64,000 nt of DNA from JAMXLO01 sp963791495 (GCA_963791495.1 CAWBST010000013.1:186001-250000); one strand, 5' to 3'. Counted from the first letter of the stretch, positions 1 to 9,621 are shown. Program-made: numbers and translations. Notes: generated by a model not told the origin, from the sequence alone.

Positions 1-660
1 CAAGGCGGGCGATCTCGCGCTGCAGCTCGGCGCGCAAGGCAACGGTCCACGCGCCGGCGGCAACTGCGATGGCGATTCGGTCCAGAACGTTGGCGATGCC
101 TGCGCGGACGGCACGGCGCAGCCGGTTCAGCTCCGCCTGCGGTCGCTCTGGCAGCAGCAGGCCGTGGATCAGTGCGGCAACGCCAGCGGCCAGGCAGATC
201 ACCAGCAGTCGTGTCGGAAGCGTCTCCGGCAGCTGTCGCGTGACAAGTCCGATGATGTAGCCGATCAGCGTCACCGTACCGATCGAGGCGTAGCGGGGGC
301 CGCGGATCGAGGAGTAGACAACGACAAACATCAGGTACCGGGTACCACGGCAGCGGCCGCGAACGGCTGCTCGAGCAGAAAAGCCGCGAGCATGGTGGAA
401 GTGAATGCCCCCAGTGCGCCGAGCGCGATCGTCACAAGCTTCTGCCCGACGTCGCTGTCGCGCACCGTGGCGGCGAGGAACAGTCCGATGGCAAATCCGA
501 GGATGCGGTCCGTGATCGGCGCCACGACGAACATTCCGAGCAACAGCACGAGAAGCAATGTCAGGACGCCGGACAGGGTGGCGCGCAATGCGGCGAGCAA
601 GCGCAGCGAGCCCGGATCCGGCGGGAACAGATGATCGATCGCGAACCTAACCATCGTCAT
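1..660 (-). pseudogene. FUSC-family (fusaric acid resistance-like) membrane protein, frameshifted and cut by the window edge
   Basis: The N-terminal part (660 down to 331) reads as a short cytoplasmic segment followed by at least three hydrophobic helices, with the RLLAALRATLSG opening seen in FUSC/aromatic-acid efflux proteins. It hits a stop at 331-333. The reading frame one base away continues without a stop from about 333 to position 1 and has the expected next part of the family: a helix, an RGPRYASIG segment and another helix. The gene is therefore one FUSC-type inner-membrane transporter broken by a single indel at the double GGTACC at 334-346. The C-terminus lies outside the window. 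Family moderately sure; substrate unknown. True pseudogene or sequence error cannot be told apart here. Confidence 0.6.
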
Positions 661-710
661 GCGGCCGGCCTACCGTGTCCGCCGCATGGTGACAATTCAT
701 CACCCTGCGC

Positions 711-742
711 TTGACACGGCTTTGCAAAGGCGTCTCCCTAGC
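711..742 (+). promoter_or_regulatory. Possible sigma-70-type promoter of the pentose-phosphate operon
   Basis: The 187-base gap before tkt contains a perfect TTGACA at 711-716. A recognisable -10 box at the right distance is weak (around 737-742), so only the -35 half is convincing. No operator or riboswitch is evident. Confidence 0.25.
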
Positions 743-847
743 TCCACGTCTCCGCCGCCCGTCATGATTTGCTGATCGGCTGAGTTGCTGTGGAGGCTCA
801 GCGGAGCGTGCGTCCAACGAGGTTCCCAGCACTGACAAGGTCATCTT

Positions 848-2926
848 ATGGAATCGCCGCAGGACATCGATCAGCTCGCCATCAACACCATCCGCATGCT
901 CGTCGTGGACGCGGTTCAGAAGGCGAATTCCGGACATCCGGGCACGCCGATGGACGCGGCACCCGCGGCTTATACGTTGTGGCAGCGCGTGCTGCGCTAC
1001 GATCCCGCCGATCCCGCTTGGCCCAATCGGGACCGCTTCGTGCTGTCCAGCGGTCACGCGTCGATGCTGCTTTACAGCCTGATCCATCTGTCGGGCGTCA
1101 AGGCGGTGAACCCGTCTTATGAGCAGGTAGGTCGCGACTCCGTCACACTCGACGACATCAGAACCTTCCGCCAAGCCGGCAGCCGGTGTCCGGGCCATCC
1201 CGAGTATGGCTGGACATCCGGTGTCGAGACCACCACCGGTCCGCTCGGCCAGGGTGTCGCAACCAGCGTCGGAATGGCGATCGCGGGCAACTGGCTGCGC
1301 GCCACCTACAACCGCCCCGGTTTCGATCTGTTCGATTTCAATGTCTACGCGCTGTGCGGCGACGGCGACATGATGGAGGGCGTCGCCAGCGAGGCAGCAT
1401 CCCTGGCAGGTCATCTCAAGCTGTCCAATCTGTGTTGGATCTATGACAGCAATCGCGTGACCATCGAAGGCCATACCGACATCGCGTTCACCGAAGATGT
1501 CGCCGCCCGCTTCCTGGCCTATGGCTGGGACGTGCTCAGGGTGACCGACGCCAACGATATGGAGCGCCTCGAGCAGGCCTATCGCGGCTTCCTGCGCACC
1601 CGCGATCGACCCACGCTCATCGTCGTGCACAGTCATATCGGCTACGGCGCCCCTCACAAGCAGGACTCGCCCGAAGCCCACGGCGAGCCGCTCGGTATGG
1701 AAGAAGTAAGGCTGACCAAGGAGTTTTTCGGCTTCGATCCGGGACAGCAATTCGTCGTCCCCGACGGCGTGCGCGAACACTTCGCCGAACAACTGGGCGC
1801 GCGAGGCGCCGGCCTGAACAAGGTTTGGCGTGAGAACTTCCGGCGCTATCAGGCACAGTATCCCGACCTCGGCGATCAGATCGACTGCCTGAACCGCCGG
1901 GAGATGCCGCGGGGCTGGGAAACGGCACTACCCGAGTTTCCGCCGAGCGCGACAGGGGTATCCACGCGCGACGCATCGGGCAAGGTGCTGAATGCGCTTG
2001 CCGAGTGTGTCCCCTGGCTGATCGGCGGCGCGGCTGACCTGGCGCCCTCGACCAAGACGCGCATGGTCTTCGACATGGCCGGTGATTTTCAGCCTGCGGG
2101 CAATCTCGGCGACTATCGCGGACGCAACATGCACTTCGGCGTGCGGGAGCACGCCATGTGCGCCGCGGTCAACGGCATGACGTTGACCGGCATGCGCGCC
2201 TACGGCTCGGGGTTCCTGATCTTCACCGACTATGCGCGCGGCGCCATTCGGCTTGCCTCGCTGATGGACCTCCCGGTTCTGCACATCTGGACCCATGATT
2301 CGATCAGCGTCGGCGAGGACGGCCCGACTCATCAGCCGATCGAGCAACTGGTCTCGCTGCGTGCAATTCCCGGGATGGTCGTGATCCGGCCGGCCGATGG
2401 CAACGAAATGAGCGAGGCCTATCGCTGCGCCATGACCTTGCGGCACCGTCCCGTCGCATTGATCTGCTCGCGCCAGCCGCTGCCAGTGGTCGATCGCGCG
2501 ACGTTCGCGCCGGCCGCTGGCCTCGCGAAGGGCGCTTATGTTCTGGCTGATCCGCCGAACGGCAGGCCAGACGTGATCCTGATCGCCAGCGGCAGCGAGG
2601 TGGCGCTGTGCATGGCGGCGCGCGAAACACTCGCCGGGCAGAACATCAGCGCGCGTGTCGTCAGCATGCCGTCATGGGAACTGTTCGAGGAGCAGGACAC
2701 GACCTATCGCGACAGCGTCCTGCCGCCTGCGGTGACGGCGCGCGTGACGGTCGAGGAAGGCTCGCCTCTCGGCTGGCAGCGCTATGCGGGACCGTCGGGT
2801 GTGGTGCTTGGCATGCACACCTTCGGCATGTCGGCGCCGATGAAGGCAGTTGCGGCGCATTTCGGCTTCACCGCTGAAGGCGTCGTCACGGCCGCGAGGC
2901 AGACGATGGGTCAGACAACAGCGTAA
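848..2926 (+). CDS. tkt: Transketolase
   Basis: Transketolase of 692 residues, the normal length, moving two-carbon ketol units between sugar phosphates in the non-oxidative pentose-phosphate pathway, using thiamine diphosphate and a divalent metal. Visible landmarks are the GHPGTPMDAAP segment near residue 30, the ThDP-binding GDGDMMEG near residue 171, DSNRVTIEGHT just after it, and the later VREHAMCA and DSISVGEDGPTHQPIEQ segments of the pyrimidine domain. It is the first gene of tkt-gnd-zwf-tal, all on the plus strand with 18-23 base gaps or none, so the four are almost certainly co-transcribed. The ATG at 848 is followed directly by the conserved N-terminal helix. Very sure. Confidence 0.97.
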   Translation: MESPQDIDQLAINTIRMLVVDAVQKANSGHPGTPMDAAPAAYTLWQRVLRYDPADPAWPNRDRFVLSSGHASMLLYSLIHLSGVKAVNPSYEQVGRDSVTLDDIRTFRQAGSRCPGHPEYGWTSGVETTTGPLGQGVATSVGMAIAGNWLRATYNRPGFDLFDFNVYALCGDGDMMEGVASEAASLAGHLKLSNLCWIYDSNRVTIEGHTDIAFTEDVAARFLAYGWDVLRVTDANDMERLEQAYRGFLRTRDRPTLIVVHSHIGYGAPHKQDSPEAHGEPLGMEEVRLTKEFFGFDPGQQFVVPDGVREHFAEQLGARGAGLNKVWRENFRRYQAQYPDLGDQIDCLNRREMPRGWETALPEFPPSATGVSTRDASGKVLNALAECVPWLIGGAADLAPSTKTRMVFDMAGDFQPAGNLGDYRGRNMHFGVREHAMCAAVNGMTLTGMRAYGSGFLIFTDYARGAIRLASLMDLPVLHIWTHDSISVGEDGPTHQPIEQLVSLRAIPGMVVIRPADGNEMSEAYRCAMTLRHRPVALICSRQPLPVVDRATFAPAAGLAKGAYVLADPPNGRPDVILIASGSEVALCMAARETLAGQNISARVVSMPSWELFEEQDTTYRDSVLPPAVTARVTVEEGSPLGWQRYAGPSGVVLGMHTFGMSAPMKAVAAHFGFTAEGVVTAARQTMGQTTA

Positions 2927-2944
2927 TCCCGAGGGGGAAGAAAT

Positions 2945-3974
2945 ATGGAACTCGGCATGATCGGCCTGGGGCGCATGGGCGCCAACATGGTGGAGCGCCT
3001 GATGAAGGCCGGCCATAGTTGCGTGGTCTTCGACAGTCACGCGGATGTCGTGCAGCAGTCGGTCGCCAAGGGTGCGCGTGGCACAACGAGCCTCGGAGAC
3101 TTCGTGAAGGCGCTGTCGAAACCGCGCGCTGTGTGGTTGATGCTGCCCGCCGCTGCCGTGGATTCCGTGCTGCATGCCCTGGTGCCGCTGCTCGAGCGCG
3201 ACGACATCGTCATCGAGGGCGGCAATTCGTACTACCATGACGACATCCGTCGCGCCGGCGAGTTGAAGCCCAAGGGCATTCACTACGTCGATGTCGGCGT
3301 CAGCGGTGGCGTGTGGGGTCTGGAGCGCGGCTACTGCCATATGATCGGCGGCGAGGATGCTGTCGTGAAGCATCTCGATCCGATCTTCCGGTCATTGGCG
3401 CCGGGCGTGGAAACCGCGCCGCGCACGCCGGGCGCGACGGGCCAACCTGCCCAGGCCGAGTACGGCTATCTGCACTGCGGCCCGAATGGCGCCGGCCACT
3501 TCGTCAAGATGATCCACAACGGCATCGAATACGGCATGATGGCCGCCTTCGCCGAGGGCTTCAACATCATCAAGAATGCCAATATCGGCCTGCACACGTC
3601 CGAGGTGGACGCGGAGACCACGCCGCTGCGCGAGCCCGACCACTACAAGTACGAGATCGACGTCGCGCAGGTGGCCGAGCTATGGCGGCGCGGCAGCGTC
3701 GTCGGTTCGTGGCTGCTCGATCTCACCGCCGGCGCGTTGCGGATGGATCCGGGTCTGGCGAACTTCGCAGGCCGCGTCTCAGATTCCGGCGAGGGGCGTT
3801 GGACGCTGCATGCCGCGATCGACGAAGGCGTGCCAGCTCCGGTGATCAGCGCTGCGCTTTACTCACGGTTCGAGTTCGCGCGGCAATGCCGACTTCGCCA
3901 ATCGCATCCTGTCGGCGATGCGCTTCGCGTTCGGCGGCCACGTGGAGAAGCCGGCGGCGAAGGAGGGTGCCTAG
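2945..3974 (+). CDS. gnd: 6-phosphogluconate dehydrogenase (decarboxylating), frameshift near the 3' end
   Basis: Oxidative decarboxylation of 6-phosphogluconate to ribulose 5-phosphate. The protein opens with the Rossmann motif GLGRMGANM, then GGNSYYHDD, GVSGGVWGLERGYCHMIGG and the catalytic FVKMIHNGIEYGMM. This is the short, about 340-residue form of the family. An apparently extra T at about 3871 (gagttcgcg where gagtcgcg restores the frame) shifts the reading frame about 35 codons before the end. Dropping it gives the normal ending SRGNADFANRILSAMRFAFGG and a TAG at 3972-3974 touching the ATG of zwf, as expected for this operon. Read literally, the frame runs on to 4075 inside zwf. The ATG at 2945 has a strong GAGGGGGAAG ribosome site. 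Identity very sure; frameshift may be a sequence error. Confidence 0.9.
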
Positions 3975-5348
3975 ATGTCCGAAGGTGCGTCGGACGCGAT
4001 CGTCTTCTTCGGCGCAACCGGCGACCTGGCGTACAAGCAGATCTTCCCGTCGCTGCTTGGGCTGGTGCGCGATGAAGGACTGAACATCCCCATCATCGGC
4101 GTCGCCAAGGCCGGTTGGAACCTCGATCAGCTCAAAGCGCGCGCAGCCGACAGTCTGAAGCATCATGGCGGCGGCGATGGGCCGGCCGTGCAGCGGCTGA
4201 TGGGCCTGCTGCGCTATGTCGACGGCGACTACAACGACACGGCGACCTTTACCGAGCTTCGCCAACAGCTCGGCAAGGCGCAGCGGCCGCTGCATTACCT
4301 GGCAGTGCCACCCAGCCTGTTCGCGACAGTGGCGGAGGCGTTGGCGAAATCCGGTTGTGCCGACAACGCGCGCCTGGTCATCGAGAAGCCATTCGGCCAC
4401 AACCGTGACACCGCCCGCACGTTGAGCGGCCTGCTCGCGCGATTCTTCCCCGAGGAGAACATCTTCCGGATCGACCACTACCTCGGCAAGGAGCCGGTGC
4501 AGAACATCGTCTACACGCGGTTCGCGAACTCCATGTTCGAGCCGCTGTGGAACCGCGATCACGTCGACAGCATCCAGATCACCATGGCCGAGGATTTCGG
4601 CGTGCAGGATCGCGGCCGGTTCTACGACGAGACCGGAGCGATCCGCGACGTGCTGCAGAACCACATGCTTCAGGTCCTGGCGCAACTCACGATGGATCCG
4701 CCGACCGGCGAAGAACATGAGGCGATGCGCGACCAGAAGGCGGCGTTGCTGAAGGCGATGCGTCCGCTGGATCCCGCGCACGTGGTGCGGGGACAGTACA
4801 CCGGCTATCAGTCCGTGCCAGGCGTTCGCCCGGGTTCGAACGTCGAAACATTCGTCGCGGTGAAGCTGTTCGTCGAGACTTGGCGTTGGGCCGGTGTGCC
4901 GATCTATATCCGTGCCGGCAAGATGTTGCCGGTGACGGCAACCGAGGTAATGGTCCAGTTCAAGCGGCCGCCGCGCGAGACGTTCGACGAACTCGTGCCG
5001 CCGCGTTCCGGTCATGTGCGTATGCGCATCAGCCCCGATGTCAGCATCGCCATGGGCGTGCGCGTGAAGCTGCCAGGCGAGCGTATGGTCGGCGAGGATG
5101 TCGAGTTGATCCTGACCGAGCAGGCCGCTTCGATGTTGCCGCCCTATCAGCGCCTGCTCGGCGACGCAGTGCGCGGGCTTGGCGAGCTGTTCGGGCGAGA
5201 CGACATCAATGATGCCCAGTGGCGCATCGTCGACCCGATCCTGGACGATGCGACACCGCTCTATCCATATCAGCCCGGTACCTGGGGCCCGACCGAAGCC
5301 GAGGCGCTGATCGACGGCGCCTGGCGGGATCCCCAGCCGGCGACGTAA
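3975..5348 (+). CDS. zwf: Glucose-6-phosphate 1-dehydrogenase
   Basis: First enzyme of the oxidative pentose-phosphate branch, oxidising glucose 6-phosphate to 6-phosphogluconolactone with NAD(P)+. The N-terminus has the nucleotide-binding GATGDLAYKQIFPSL, and the substrate-binding and catalytic RIDHYLGKEPVQN lies near residue 165. At 457 residues it is somewhat shorter than the common 480-500. The ATG directly follows the restored stop of gnd, so translation is probably coupled. No 6-phosphogluconolactonase (pgl) sits beside it, so that step must be encoded elsewhere or occur spontaneously. Very sure. Confidence 0.96.
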   Translation: MSEGASDAIVFFGATGDLAYKQIFPSLLGLVRDEGLNIPIIGVAKAGWNLDQLKARAADSLKHHGGGDGPAVQRLMGLLRYVDGDYNDTATFTELRQQLGKAQRPLHYLAVPPSLFATVAEALAKSGCADNARLVIEKPFGHNRDTARTLSGLLARFFPEENIFRIDHYLGKEPVQNIVYTRFANSMFEPLWNRDHVDSIQITMAEDFGVQDRGRFYDETGAIRDVLQNHMLQVLAQLTMDPPTGEEHEAMRDQKAALLKAMRPLDPAHVVRGQYTGYQSVPGVRPGSNVETFVAVKLFVETWRWAGVPIYIRAGKMLPVTATEVMVQFKRPPRETFDELVPPRSGHVRMRISPDVSIAMGVRVKLPGERMVGEDVELILTEQAASMLPPYQRLLGDAVRGLGELFGRDDINDAQWRIVDPILDDATPLYPYQPGTWGPTEAEALIDGAWRDPQPAT

Positions 5349-5371
5349 CCTTTGGCAGCGGAGACGCGACA

Positions 5372-6448
5372 ATGAAGGCAACAGAGCGGCTGCACGGCCT
5401 GGGTCAGAGCCTGTGGCTGGACAACATCACGCGCGACCTGCTGACCAGCGGTACGCTGCAGCGCTACATCGACGATCTGTCGGTGACCGGGCTGACCTCG
5501 AACCCGTCGATCTTCGACAATGCGATCGCGCGCAGCGCATCGTACGATGCGGAGATCAGGCGTCTGACGAAGGCGGGCACGTCCGGTGAGGCGCTGTTCT
5601 TCGAGCTTGCGATCCAGGACCTCACCAAGGCCGCGGATATGTTCGCACCCATCCATCAGCGCACCGCTTGCGTGGATGGATGGGTGTCGCTCGAGGTCTC
5701 GCCGCTGCTGGCGCATGACACGGCGAAGACGGTGGCCGCAGCGAAGTCGCTGCATGCCAAGGCCGCCCGGCCGAACGTGTTCATCAAGATCCCAGGTACG
5801 CTCGAAGGCCTTCCAGCCATCGAGGAGGCGATATTCGCCGGCGTACCGATCAACGTCACGCTGCTGTTCTCGCGCGACGACTATATGCGCGCCGCCGACG
5901 CCTACATGAGTGGTCTGGAGCGTCGCGTCGCAGCCGGCCTGAGCCCCGACGTGCGTTCCGTTGCCTCGGTGTTCGTGAGCCGCTGGGACAAGGCGACGCT
6001 GGACAAAGTCCCCGGAGAACTGCGCGACCGGCTCGGCATCGCGGTTTCTCAGCAGAGCTACAAGGCATATCGCGACCTGCTTGATTCGGAGCGCTGGCAG
6101 CGACTGGAGGGGCAGGGTGCGCGTCCGCAGCGGCTGCTGTTCGCAAGCACCAGCACGAAGGACCCGCAGGCCTCCGATGTGCTGTACATGGGCGCGCTCG
6201 CGGCACCCAACACGGTCAATACCGCGCCGGAGGAGACACTGCTGGCGTTCGCCAATCATGGCGAGGTCGGCGCGGCGATGCGCCGGGACGGCGACGACTG
6301 CGAACAGCTGCTGGCCGGCATCGCGCGCGCGGGCGTCGATGTTCCGGCGTTGGCCAGGCAGTTGCAGGACGAGGGCGCCAGCGGCTTTGTCGCGTCCTGG
6401 AAGGACCTGCTTTCTGCCATAGAGACGAAGAGCAGGGCGCTCGGCTAG
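5372..6448 (+). CDS. tal: Transaldolase
   Basis: Transfers a dihydroxyacetone unit between sugar phosphates; last gene of the pentose-phosphate operon. The 358-residue protein carries LSVTGLTSNPSIFDNAI near the N-terminus and the Schiff-base lysine in FIKIPGT (K139), followed by GLPAIEEAIFAGVPINVTLLFS. This is the transaldolase type that in related acetic acid bacteria is often fused to phosphoglucose isomerase; here it ends at the transaldolase domain. The frame is open upstream, but the ATG at 5372, 23 bases after zwf and preceded by GGCAGCGGAGA, fits the family start. Very sure. Confidence 0.95.
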   Translation: MKATERLHGLGQSLWLDNITRDLLTSGTLQRYIDDLSVTGLTSNPSIFDNAIARSASYDAEIRRLTKAGTSGEALFFELAIQDLTKAADMFAPIHQRTACVDGWVSLEVSPLLAHDTAKTVAAAKSLHAKAARPNVFIKIPGTLEGLPAIEEAIFAGVPINVTLLFSRDDYMRAADAYMSGLERRVAAGLSPDVRSVASVFVSRWDKATLDKVPGELRDRLGIAVSQQSYKAYRDLLDSERWQRLEGQGARPQRLLFASTSTKDPQASDVLYMGALAAPNTVNTAPEETLLAFANHGEVGAAMRRDGDDCEQLLAGIARAGVDVPALARQLQDEGASGFVASWKDLLSAIETKSRALG

Positions 6449-6517
6449 CCGTAACTCTGCCACAACTCTGCCCCCATGTTTGTCAAGATTGCCCGTGCGC
6501 AGATGGAGTCGTCCGCC

Positions 6518-6856
6518 ATGCGACGCAGCTTGTTCCGCCTCTCGGGTGCCGCAGCCCTCGCGGCCGTTTGCCTTTTGATCCTCGCGGCGCCACCCGCGCG
6601 CGCTGACTGGCATGGCGGCTGGCACGGGGGAGCCGGCTGGCATGGCGGTGGTTGGCGCGGGGGCTGGGGATGGCACCGTGGGGGCTGGGGATGGCGCGGT
6701 GCCCGTTGGAACTGCTGCTGGCGAGGCGGGGTCTTTATCGGCGTGGCGCCGCGCCTCTACGTCCCACCGCGCCCCTACTATCCACCTCAGCCCGCTTATT
6801 ACTATTACCCGCCGCCGTACTACGCGCCGTACGGATATGCTTATCCCGGATACTGA
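6518..6856 (+). CDS. Small secreted glycine/histidine/tryptophan- and tyrosine/proline-rich protein
   Basis: The ATG at 6518 has GGAG nine bases upstream and starts a clear signal peptide (MRRSLFRL, hydrophobic core, cleavage near ARA-DW). A second ATG in frame at 6476 lacks a ribosome site. The mature part has two low-complexity blocks: repeats of WHGG/WRGG/GWGW, then a tail of Y and P (PPRPYYPPQPAYYYYPP) ending in YGYAYPGY. Two adjacent cysteines sit between the blocks. Such proteins occur in alphaproteobacteria as exported proteins of unknown function. The His/Gly block could bind metal; this is a guess. It stands alone, 70 bases after tal. Confidence 0.7.
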   Translation: MRRSLFRLSGAAALAAVCLLILAAPPARADWHGGWHGGAGWHGGGWRGGWGWHRGGWGWRGARWNCCWRGGVFIGVAPRLYVPPRPYYPPQPAYYYYPPPYYAPYGYAYPGY

Positions 6857-6976
6857 AGGCTCGCGGTAAGTTGGCGATGACGCGCGGCTCAAGCTGTGGC
6901 GGGATTTGACTCTGGTTGGATCAGGAAGGGTTTTCGCATCGTCCGTGACTTCCCGCCAGACGCGATGGCCGGTTTG

Positions 6977-8500
6977 TCATTCAGATCCGGCGGTGCAGGT
7001 ATTGCCCTCATGCCGCACCCGGTAAAGCGCGGCGAAGTCGGTCTGTGACAGCGGGACGAGGCATTTCCGGACAAAGCCCGGCAAGTTGGCATCCGCTCCG
7101 GCTTCCAGCATCAGCACGAAATCGAAGTCGCGGAGCGCTGCGGAGCCGCGATCGGGATCCGCCACCAGGGCGGCGTGGGAGGGGATGTCATGTGCCTCAT
7201 GCGCCAGTCTCTCGTAAGCCGGCCGCAGGCGGATCGGCTGCTGGGCGGGATTGGCGAACAGGAGTGGCCAGAACGCACCCCGCTCGATGAGCAGCAACGC
7301 GGGCAGGTGATAATCGGCGCGCAACGTGTTCGAGAGTTGTCGGCTGCGCGGCCCCGCGTCCCAGTAAGCAGGTGCCTCTTCCTGCGGGACGTTGGTCATG
7401 TAGACCGAGGCCCCCGGGGGAACGGCGGCGATGACGGTCCGCAGGTCTGCGAGGTCGCGCCGGTGTTGCACCCAGACATCCGCCACCACCCACATCCGCA
7501 CAGCGAACAGCGCTGCCAGTCCGGCGGCGACCATACGGCGGGGCTGCGCCGGCAAGTGCGCTGGCTCGGTCGAGGCAAACAGCAGAAAGCCGAGCATGAT
7601 GGCGATACGCGTGTCGAAGAAACTTGCGCTCATCAGATCGAATGGGAGGACGGGGTACGACAGTACAAGGATGGCGACCGCCCCAATGGCGCGAGGCGCA
7701 AGCACAAGCCAGCCGGCCGCGATGCCAAGTGCCAGTCCTCCGTAGACGAGCACGGCGCTGACCATGTCGAGAGTGAAGGAGTAGTTGATGAATGGGCTTG
7801 CAGCCTGCACGAGCTTGTCGTGCGGGCTCATCCAGTGAGTCGCCGCAGGCGCATCGCGCAGCATCGTCAGAGACGACAGAAACAACGGTCCGGCCACCAC
7901 CGGCACCAACAGCACAGGCCTGACGATTACGGCACGACGATCCCGCATGGCGTGCAGCTCGGCGCTGCCGATCAGGACCAGGAAAAATACCAACCCCATC
8001 AGGTGACAGAAGAACAGCAAGACAGATGCTGCCGCCGCTCCCACGACGGTTGCGGCCGGCCGACGCTCGCGCCAGGCAAGCCACCCGGCGGCGCACAACA
8101 TTGCCAGGCCGTTGCCGATCTCCCCGTTCAGGAAGCCCAATAGAAAAGTGCTGTTGTAAGCGACGAGGCCCGATGCGAGAGGCCAGAACGAGCGTCGTCC
8201 GAACAAGGCGCGATGCAACGCGACCACGCCGGCAAGATTCAGCAATAGGATACCACCGAGCAAGAAGCGCCCGGCCACGTGGATGGGCAGCACGCGCAGC
8301 AATGGAGGGCCGATAACGTCGGAGGCGAGATCCGGAATGATCGCCCAGTGTGGTGTGAACAGGCGCCCCAGCACTGGGTCATCCGGGCCACGGGCGAGCA
8401 GGACAAACCGGGCCAAATGGTTCGGGTAGTCGAGTATTGGCGGGACGTCCGCGATCAACAACGGCGCTAGCAGTGCAGATGACAGCAGAGCTGCCACCAC
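6977..8500 (-). CDS. Polytopic membrane protein of unknown function (glycosyltransferase-like topology)
   Basis: A 507-residue protein with about ten to twelve hydrophobic helices and a soluble C-terminal domain of about 130 residues ending in CTAGSE. An early loop with DYPNHLARF between helices 1 and 2 resembles the acidic periplasmic loop of GT-C glycosyltransferases, but I cannot name the family. The start is uncertain: the listed GTG at 8500 begins in the middle of a hydrophobic stretch and the frame stays open upstream without an ATG. It lies on the same strand as the GH114-type gene 100 bases upstream, so the two may work together on an exported polysaccharide (inference). Confidence 0.55.
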   Translation of the reverse strand: MVAALLSSALLAPLLIADVPPILDYPNHLARFVLLARGPDDPVLGRLFTPHWAIIPDLASDVIGPPLLRVLPIHVAGRFLLGGILLLNLAGVVALHRALFGRRSFWPLASGLVAYNSTFLLGFLNGEIGNGLAMLCAAGWLAWRERRPAATVVGAAAASVLLFFCHLMGLVFFLVLIGSAELHAMRDRRAVIVRPVLLVPVVAGPLFLSSLTMLRDAPAATHWMSPHDKLVQAASPFINYSFTLDMVSAVLVYGGLALGIAAGWLVLAPRAIGAVAILVLSYPVLPFDLMSASFFDTRIAIMLGFLLFASTEPAHLPAQPRRMVAAGLAALFAVRMWVVADVWVQHRRDLADLRTVIAAVPPGASVYMTNVPQEEAPAYWDAGPRSRQLSNTLRADYHLPALLLIERGAFWPLLFANPAQQPIRLRPAYERLAHEAHDIPSHAALVADPDRGSAALRDFDFVLMLEAGADANLPGFVRKCLVPLSQTDFAALYRVRHEGNTCTAGSE

Positions 8501-8601
8501 CCACCATGCGCTTCTTGTCGTGCCGCGCCAAGCGGGGAAATTCGCTGGCTGTGGGAACTTTTGTCGGACGCCTTGTCGTGCTCCCGACTGAGGCCGCCGC
8601 G

Positions 8602-9504
8602 TCAGCAGGGCTGGTACTTCTTGCCGTTCAATGCCAGATTAAAGAACGCCAGCGAGAACTTCAGCGACTTGGCTTTCGTGCATTTGCTGGCGGAGAAAGC
8701 ACCGAACTCGGCCGCCAGCACCGCTTTGCCTTGCTCTATGAACGGTCGATAGCCGTCGGTTGCGTTGTACTTGAAGCTTTCTTCAGCGATTGAGAAGTCA
8801 AAATCACTCACCAGAGCCGATACCAGTTCGGGTGTGTTCTTCAAAGCGACGATCATGCCGCGCTGGTGAGCGGCGGTGGCCAGCCACCGGTTGTAGTCAA
8901 TCTGGTCAAGCTTGGTCAGTGGGAAACCACTCTTGTTCTCAAAGCCATCGACGTTGTCGGGTTCGAGACCATCGAACCCTTTGGCTTTCGCCGAGTCCAT
9001 TCGCTTCGCCATCTGGTCGCGCACGATTGGGCTGCGGATATCCAGATACTTCTCCTCCGGCCAATCCGGCAGGGTGCGACCGATGACGCTGGCGGGAAAC
9101 TGGCTGGAGTTGCCGCGGTGGTTCTCCCATGTACCGGCGGAAAAGTAGCCGATCACAATGTGACCTTCTGTGTGCAGGTGACTGACAACATCGGCGGTGT
9201 TTTCCTCAATGTCGATGTCGTAAATCGGAGCATTCGAGACGGTTCGCACCTTTCCGCTTAATTGCCAGTACCACTTGGTCAGTGGAGGAACCGTGGCCAT
9301 GGCTGCCGCTGGTTTCGTCATCGGTTTAACCTCTTCATTCCCAATGAGTGATGGTGGGACGCCGGCGGCGTCGCTGGTGGCCGGATTGGCTACCGCCCAT
9401 TGGGTCGCAACAGCCATAGCGCTTTGCCACGGTGCGCTTGCCGCATACATCGCTGGCGACCTGAAGATCATGTGCGCCACAAGAAGGCTTGTTAGTGCAT
9501 CCAT
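8602..9504 (-). CDS. GH114-type endo-alpha-1,4-polygalactosaminidase-like protein
   Basis: About 215 residues match the glycoside hydrolase 114 fold: WYWQLSGKV, then YDIDIEEN, GYFSAGTWENHR, the acidic strand GLEPDNVDGFEN, and a C-terminal FSLAFFNLALNGKKY. GH114 enzymes cut alpha-1,4-galactosaminidic chains found in biofilm exopolysaccharides. The first 24 residues (MDALTSLLVAHMIF...) look like a poor export signal; an alternative start is the MTKPAAAMA methionine at about 9318. GC content looks lower than in the neighbours, and the gene sits between an SDR relic plus tRNA-Gln and an orphan membrane protein, which suggests acquisition by transfer (inference). Confidence 0.75.
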   Translation of the reverse strand: MDALTSLLVAHMIFRSPAMYAASAPWQSAMAVATQWAVANPATSDAAGVPPSLIGNEEVKPMTKPAAAMATVPPLTKWYWQLSGKVRTVSNAPIYDIDIEENTADVVSHLHTEGHIVIGYFSAGTWENHRGNSSQFPASVIGRTLPDWPEEKYLDIRSPIVRDQMAKRMDSAKAKGFDGLEPDNVDGFENKSGFPLTKLDQIDYNRWLATAAHQRGMIVALKNTPELVSALVSDFDFSIAEESFKYNATDGYRPFIEQGKAVLAAEFGAFSASKCTKAKSLKFSLAFFNLALNGKKYQPC

Positions 9505-9621
9505 CGTCCGAGCCCTGTCGCCAGGTCGTCGTCAGCCCACTCTGCCTCGGCATGCACTGCGTCTGCGCCGATACCGACTGCGACCGAGCCGCCGTCTGCG
9601 CACAGAAGCAGTTTGCCTTCA

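Noticed and set aside
3846..5381. A 511-codon open frame antisense to zwf, and similar long frames antisense to tkt (647-1792), tal (5270-6892) and cyoB (22864-24411)
   Set aside because: High GC makes the antisense frames of real genes stop-free. They show no family motifs, and their sense strands encode certain enzymes.
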